A stretch of 64,000 bases of DNA, from the NCBI GenBank assembly GCA_003508835.1, contig PUFA01000021.1, positions 7,666,501 to 7,730,500 on the forward strand. The letters run 5' to 3'. Positions within the stretch are counted from its first letter, which is position 1. Each line of letters begins with the position of its first letter. The position numbers and the translations under genes were made by a program. Of the stretch, positions 60,385 through 64,000 are shown in pieces. The notes under the pieces were generated by a model. The model searched no databases, was not told the origin of the DNA, and worked only from the letters and a program-made list of their open reading frames with translations. Source of the stretch: Eonycteris spelaea. Its lineage: Eukaryota; Chordata; Mammalia; Chiroptera; Pteropodidae.

Positions 60385-60560
60385 GGCGGCTGAGTCAGAC
60401 ACAGACTGTGGCCGGGTCCGAGTTACCCAGCCCCGTCGATCGGCTTTCTGGTCTGCAGAACGCGATAACGAGCCGCGTCTCCGCATCATTGCGGGTATCG
60501 AGTGAGCTGATTCACGCACGCGCCCAGCGTGGTGCCCGACAGGTGGTGGCCGCCTCAGAG
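60385..60560 (+). mobile_element. CpG-rich MIR SINE
   Basis: gcggctgagtcagacacaga, ccgggtccgagttacccagc, ttctggtctgcagaacgcga, gggtatcgagtgagctgatt and cgcgcccagcgtggtgcccg follow the MIR order. Unlike the other MIRs here it is full of CpG. Confidence 0.6.
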
Positions 60561-62869
60561 TTAGGACAGCAATTTCCGCTTTCTGTTCGCCCTTCTCCTC
60601 TCCTTCAGTCGTTGTCCTGTGACATGGGCCTAGAGCCATATCGCCCTGTTGTCCGTTCTGCCTGGCCTCCAGGTCATCTGTGCGCCTCTTAAAACACGGC
60701 CCTCAGGGTTGACCGGGACCGTTTAACTGAGGGAGGCGGGTCCTTTCACGTGGTTACCTCCCTGACCCTCCTTCAAAAAATGGAGTCAGAGAGTGATTTT
60801 CATAGGGTTCGTTTGCAAGGGAGCGTCCCATCAAAGGTGTGTTAGGGAAACAAGTCTCAGCAGCTCTTCCCGCCAGTGTCGTGGGGTTCCCCGCACAGCC
60901 GTGAGAGTAACAGAGGGCTCGGCACGTCTCCAGGGGTTTGCTGCTCTCCTTGCCTGGCTTATCCTGGTTATGTTCTAGAACATTGTGCCTTCCTTGGATT
61001 GATGTACAGTAGCTAAACGGATAAAGTACTCTGGCTCTCTCTGGTCACCAATGAAATACTGCAAAGGCTCTCAATAGACCCATTCATGTAAAAAGGGACT
61101 TTTTTATGCAGAAACTGAGGAAAGTAGGGTTTCTCTTCTTCCGAGACCTGCACTGAGAAGGGACCTGAGTTTTATCTGAATTTTTTTTTATCTCACAGAT
61201 GAAACGAGGCTCTTGGATAAAACCGCCCGCAGCACTGGTTAGTAGGCCGCACGCCGCAGGGCGCCGTCTTTAAGGTGGAGGACTGGCTGGGGCCCCTTCC
61301 GCCAGCAGGGTCCGTTCCTCGGCTGCTCAGGAGCAGAACGGGGTTTGGGCACGTTCGCACGGCGCTGGCTTTTGACTCGGTGGAGACGGACGGATTGACA
61401 GGGTGTGCGCTCCGAGCCCAGGTCACGCGCCGTCGTTCTGTCTGGGAGAGTCGCGGGGCGGTAACGGTCGGTTGTGGAGGAGGCTGCATCGTCAGCCCGT
61501 CCGTAGGCCGTGCAAGCGCCAGGCACTTTGGGTTGTGTCACCCCGCCTGGTTCCGGTCCTGGCGGTGCTCTTTTTAAGCCCCTTTCAAGGGGGCGGGGCT
61601 TTGCGGTTGTACGTCCGTCCTGTGTTGGCTACATGAGGCAAAGGACAGGCCTTGATATGGCAAAGACCGAAGCTCACAGCCTCTGGCACAACAGTGGAAC
61701 GTGCTGTGTGGCTGTGCAGCCCCTGTCCTGGGCGTGACAGCAGGACAGGGTCTGGCGTGGACAGCCCCAGCCAGGGCAGGCTCCCTCCTGCCCCTGCTCT
61801 GCCCCAGGGCCTCTGGAGCCCGGAGTGCCTCCTGAATGGAATCTTGCAACACTGCAAACCCCACGAGAGCCCAAGTTGGTCCCACATCCTTAATTTCAGT
61901 GACGGGAGATTTCGGAGACGTTTCTGGAAGCCTGTTTGCCTCTCGGATTTGCAGAGGGGCCTCTGGTGTTCGCTGGATTGCGGCCCAGGGCCCACTGGGA
62001 CTGGAGAAGGGATAGTACGAGGAGTGTGCGAACCCAGCGTTAACGTGTTTGAAGTTCTCAGCCGTAGGAGCAGGTGGCTGGAGTTGTCAGGTCATCCCTC
62101 GCGGTTTGATGATCACTTGAGTGATGAGCGATTCCGCTGGATCCCTCCATCCTCCCGGGAGTGTGAGCCGCCACATACGTGGGTTTACTTTTCTAGAACA
62201 TTTTTGTGATGATGTGCCTCTCAGACAGACGTAGTTGTCGTAGGAACTTTACCTCTGGGAAACTTGGAATGGCAGTTACTGATGACTCAAGGTAAAGAGT
62301 TGTGTACGTACGCAAGGCAGCATGAATACATGTTTTGATTTTTACTTGATTTTTTTTTTTTTGGCTTTTCAGCATCTCTTAATGATAGTGATTCGTTTTC
62401 TGAGTTTTAATTTAGACGAATTTCTCAGGGCGATTACACGAGGCAGAAAAAATGCCAGTCTTTCCCGTGCTCCCAGTACGATCGTGTTGGGTGAAAACCT
62501 CAAACTCTCGTTGGGTGCTGATGAGGCGTCAGGTGTATTTGCAGAGACCTTGCAGGCGGGCATCACCTGGTCTGTGTCTGCGCCAGCGTCAGAAGCCACA
62601 CGGACCGTGTCCACCGCGTCACGGTCACGACTGCGGTTGTCCGAGGGTCAGGCCGTTCTGTGGCCGTCCGAACTTTGTATCACCGAAGCTATGACTAAGT
62701 GAGACTCTGGGTTCTTTAACCCACGTTCAATGACTCTTTGGCTTTAAAGCACATTTTATGTGTTTACCATGCGCTCAGGGGTTGAGAGTTCATGAAATTC
62801 ATCCTTTTTATTGCTTCAGCAAGGCATTCTTAAGAGAAACGGGCTTGTGTGCGTAAGCTGCAGGGGGCT

Positions 62870-63235
62870 GTCGGGGGAGCACGGCGACTCCTCGCCCTGC
62901 CGGACGCGAGCCGAGGGCCAGCAGTGCCCCCGCCGTGGCCGCCGCACCAGCCCCGCGGCCGCGGCCCCGTGTTGCTGTGGAAACATCCCCACGGCCCCCG
63001 GAAGGGCGCCACGCACCCCCAGGGGTCTGTGGGCCGCACGGGAGGCCTCGGAGAGAGCCCAGGGTGCGGGGACAAGACGAAGGGGACAACATGCGGTTTG
63101 AAAAGTCTCGCCGTTGCCTCCAGCACATGGGCGGGGGTGGGCTCCGCGCCCGTGACCCCACGAGTCCAGTGACGGCCGCTCGTGGGTCCGTGACCACCTC
63201 CGCCTGGCCTCTCTGCGTGCCGGGGGGGGGGGGGT
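62870..63235. promoter_or_regulatory. Dense CpG island in intron 3, just 5' of exon 4
   Basis: Very CpG-rich, including gccgtggccgccgcaccagc, a GCGGCCGC (NotI) site near 62955 and gacgcgagccgagggcc. Long frames exist on both strands and in several registers, which argues for composition rather than coding. An imperfect RFX X-box-like sequence, gttgctgtggaaac, lies at 62971-62984. It ends with a run of about 13 G at 63220-63233. Confidence 0.5.
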
Positions 63236-63738
63236 CTGTGCCCATGTAGTGCTCATCGGGGACTTCTGCTGTCATAGTTACTAGGCAGCATGTGTGACCA
63301 GTTATTACGCAAAAGACAAGAAATGGGCAGGATGGTTGTCTCTTGTTTCCTAAAGAGGAGACAGGATACCAGACCATAAATACAAATTAAAGTTTTCAGG
63401 GTTTTCCAAGTTGAACCCTGTTTCAGGTCATCGTTGTTCTTCGATGCGTGTACAGTCAAGAGTGTTTTTTTTTATGGCAGGGTGAGATGTGAGTTCTTTC
63501 TGTAACTATTTCTGCATCTCTCAGCTTCTTTCCCACAGGTGCTGACCGGCAGCAAGGTGGTGGGTGGAGGGAAACCCCTTCCCTTCCGTTTCCCACCTGA
63601 CCGTACCTGGTGGGCCCTGGTGGTCCCGAGCCCCACAGACATCAGGAGGAAGGAGGGAGAGTCAGCACCACCCAGCGGGACTCTGACCAGAAAAAGTGGC
63701 AAGAGTCGCAAGGTTCGAACGTGTTTTCTTTTTTCTAG

Positions 63739-63930
63739 TGAAGAAGTGTGCAAGCGAGGCTTCACGGTGATCGTGGACATGCGCGGGTCCAAGTGGGACT
63801 CCATCAAGCCTCTGCTGAAGATCCTGCAGGAGTCCTTCCCCTGCTGCATCCACGTCGCTCTGATCATCAAGCCCGACAATTCTGGCAGAAGCAGAGGACC
63901 AACTTTGGCAGTTCTAAGTTTGAATTTGAG
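63739..63930 (+). CDS. TRIO: TRIO exon 4 (Sec14/CRAL-TRIO domain), one base missing
   Basis: This coding exon follows acceptor cttttttctag and ends GAATTTGAG|gtaact. Its first base completes a serine codon with the AG of exon 3. It then reads EEVCKRGFTVIVDMRG, continues KWDSIKPLLKILQESFP and CCIHVALIIKPD. At 63878-63882 the Asn-Phe-Trp codons have lost one base, shown as aattctgg. One base out of frame, QKQRTNFGSSKFEFE follows to the donor. Length is 192 nt where 193 are expected. This is the core of the CRAL-TRIO domain, about residues 116-180 of TRIO. SEEV and CCIH are TRIO-type; KALRN has SEDV and AEIH here. A second single-base deletion in a highly conserved exon points to base-level assembly error. 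Confidence 0.95.
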
Positions 63931-64000
63931 GTAACTTCCATGCGTGACCAGACCAATAAACCAGTAGTTGTGGTTTATTCAAAGCTGACTTTTTCCTCAT
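63931..64000 (+). other. TRIO: TRIO intron 4 (5' end only)
   Basis: The sequence continues from donor gtaact after exon 4. Only 70 nt are visible and nothing else can be identified in them. Confidence 0.85.

Larger units (their letters stand above)
58032..63738 (+). other. TRIO: TRIO intron 3
   Basis: This phase-2 intron of 5707 nt runs from gtgagt to tttctag. It carries an old L1-like fragment near 59.8 kb and a CpG-rich MIR near 60.4 kb. CpG-rich sequence lies at 61.2-61.6 kb, and a dense CpG island at 62.87-63.23 kb just before exon 4. Open frames in the CpG-rich parts occur on both strands and look like composition artefacts. Confidence 0.9.

Noticed and set aside
62808..63377. 189-codon minus-strand frame and several overlapping frames
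   Set aside because: Multiple registers on both strands are open because of high GC/CpG content; no domain and no conserved motif.
48445..63930. KALRN rather than TRIO
   Set aside because: Paralogue-specific residues (KAMD, VAYLSG, SEEV, IVDMRG, CCIH) all match TRIO.
57918..63930. TRIO pseudogene
   Set aside because: Introns, splice sites and phases are intact, so it is not processed. Two isolated one-base losses are better explained as assembly errors, though a duplicated copy cannot be excluded from this window.
1..64000. CRISPR arrays, bacterial operons, phage or integrated viral genes
   Set aside because: No direct-repeat/spacer arrays, no dense coding, and no viral polymerase, protease or envelope motifs were seen; the window is intronic vertebrate DNA.

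Overview
This is vertebrate nuclear DNA, almost certainly from a fruit bat (Pteropodidae). It covers the 5' part of TRIO, a large Rho-family guanine-nucleotide exchange factor with a serine/threonine kinase domain. Only three short exons are securely coding, all on the + strand. Exon 2 (48445-48519) gives FRKNDEMKAMD...VAYLSG, exon 3 (57918-58031) gives GRDKRGGPILTFP..., and exon 4 (63739-63930) gives EEVCKRGFTVIVDMRGSKWD.... Together they encode the linker and first half of the N-terminal Sec14/CRAL-TRIO lipid-binding domain. KAMD and VAYLSG in exon 2, and SEEV, IVDMRG and the CCIHVAL stretch in exons 3-4, point to TRIO rather than its paralogue KALRN. The canonical first exon lies upstream of the window and the rest of the gene downstream.

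Bases 1-48444 are intron 1 of the long form. It holds old repeats, simple repeats, AT-rich blocks and several CpG-rich patches. Two places look like undescribed alternative 5' ends of TRIO. (a) At 2760-3049 a CpG island with two CACGTG boxes runs into an ATG followed by nine codons and a strong GT splice donor. (b) At 42880-43288 a CRE palindrome and a perfect NRF1 site lie about 0.3 kb upstream of an ATG-containing exon with a strong donor. Both end in phase 1, exactly what exon 2 needs, so either would replace the usual low-complexity N-terminus with a short distinct one. They are inferences from sequence only.

Taxonomy rests mainly on one nested repeat at 25931-26112: a tRNA-Val-like head joined to a 5S-rRNA-like body, the hallmark of hybrid tRNA/5S SINEs described from megabats. 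It sits inside a decayed Tigger (pogo-type) DNA transposon. Other repeats are mostly ancient (MIR, L2, old L1, one hAT-like element). One 5'-truncated, relatively young L1 3' end lies inside an older repeat near 51.6 kb. Simple-sequence features include a 327-nt uninterrupted pyrimidine tract (22984-23310), a 40-nt minisatellite with higher-order structure (8457-8728), and a G/GA/GT composite array (2210-2295).

Exons 3 and 4 each lack one base relative to the conserved TRIO frame. Flanking splice sites and phases are otherwise intact and TRIO is an essential gene, so single-base assembly errors are the likeliest explanation. Repeat boundaries below are approximate, judged by eye from remembered family consensus patterns.
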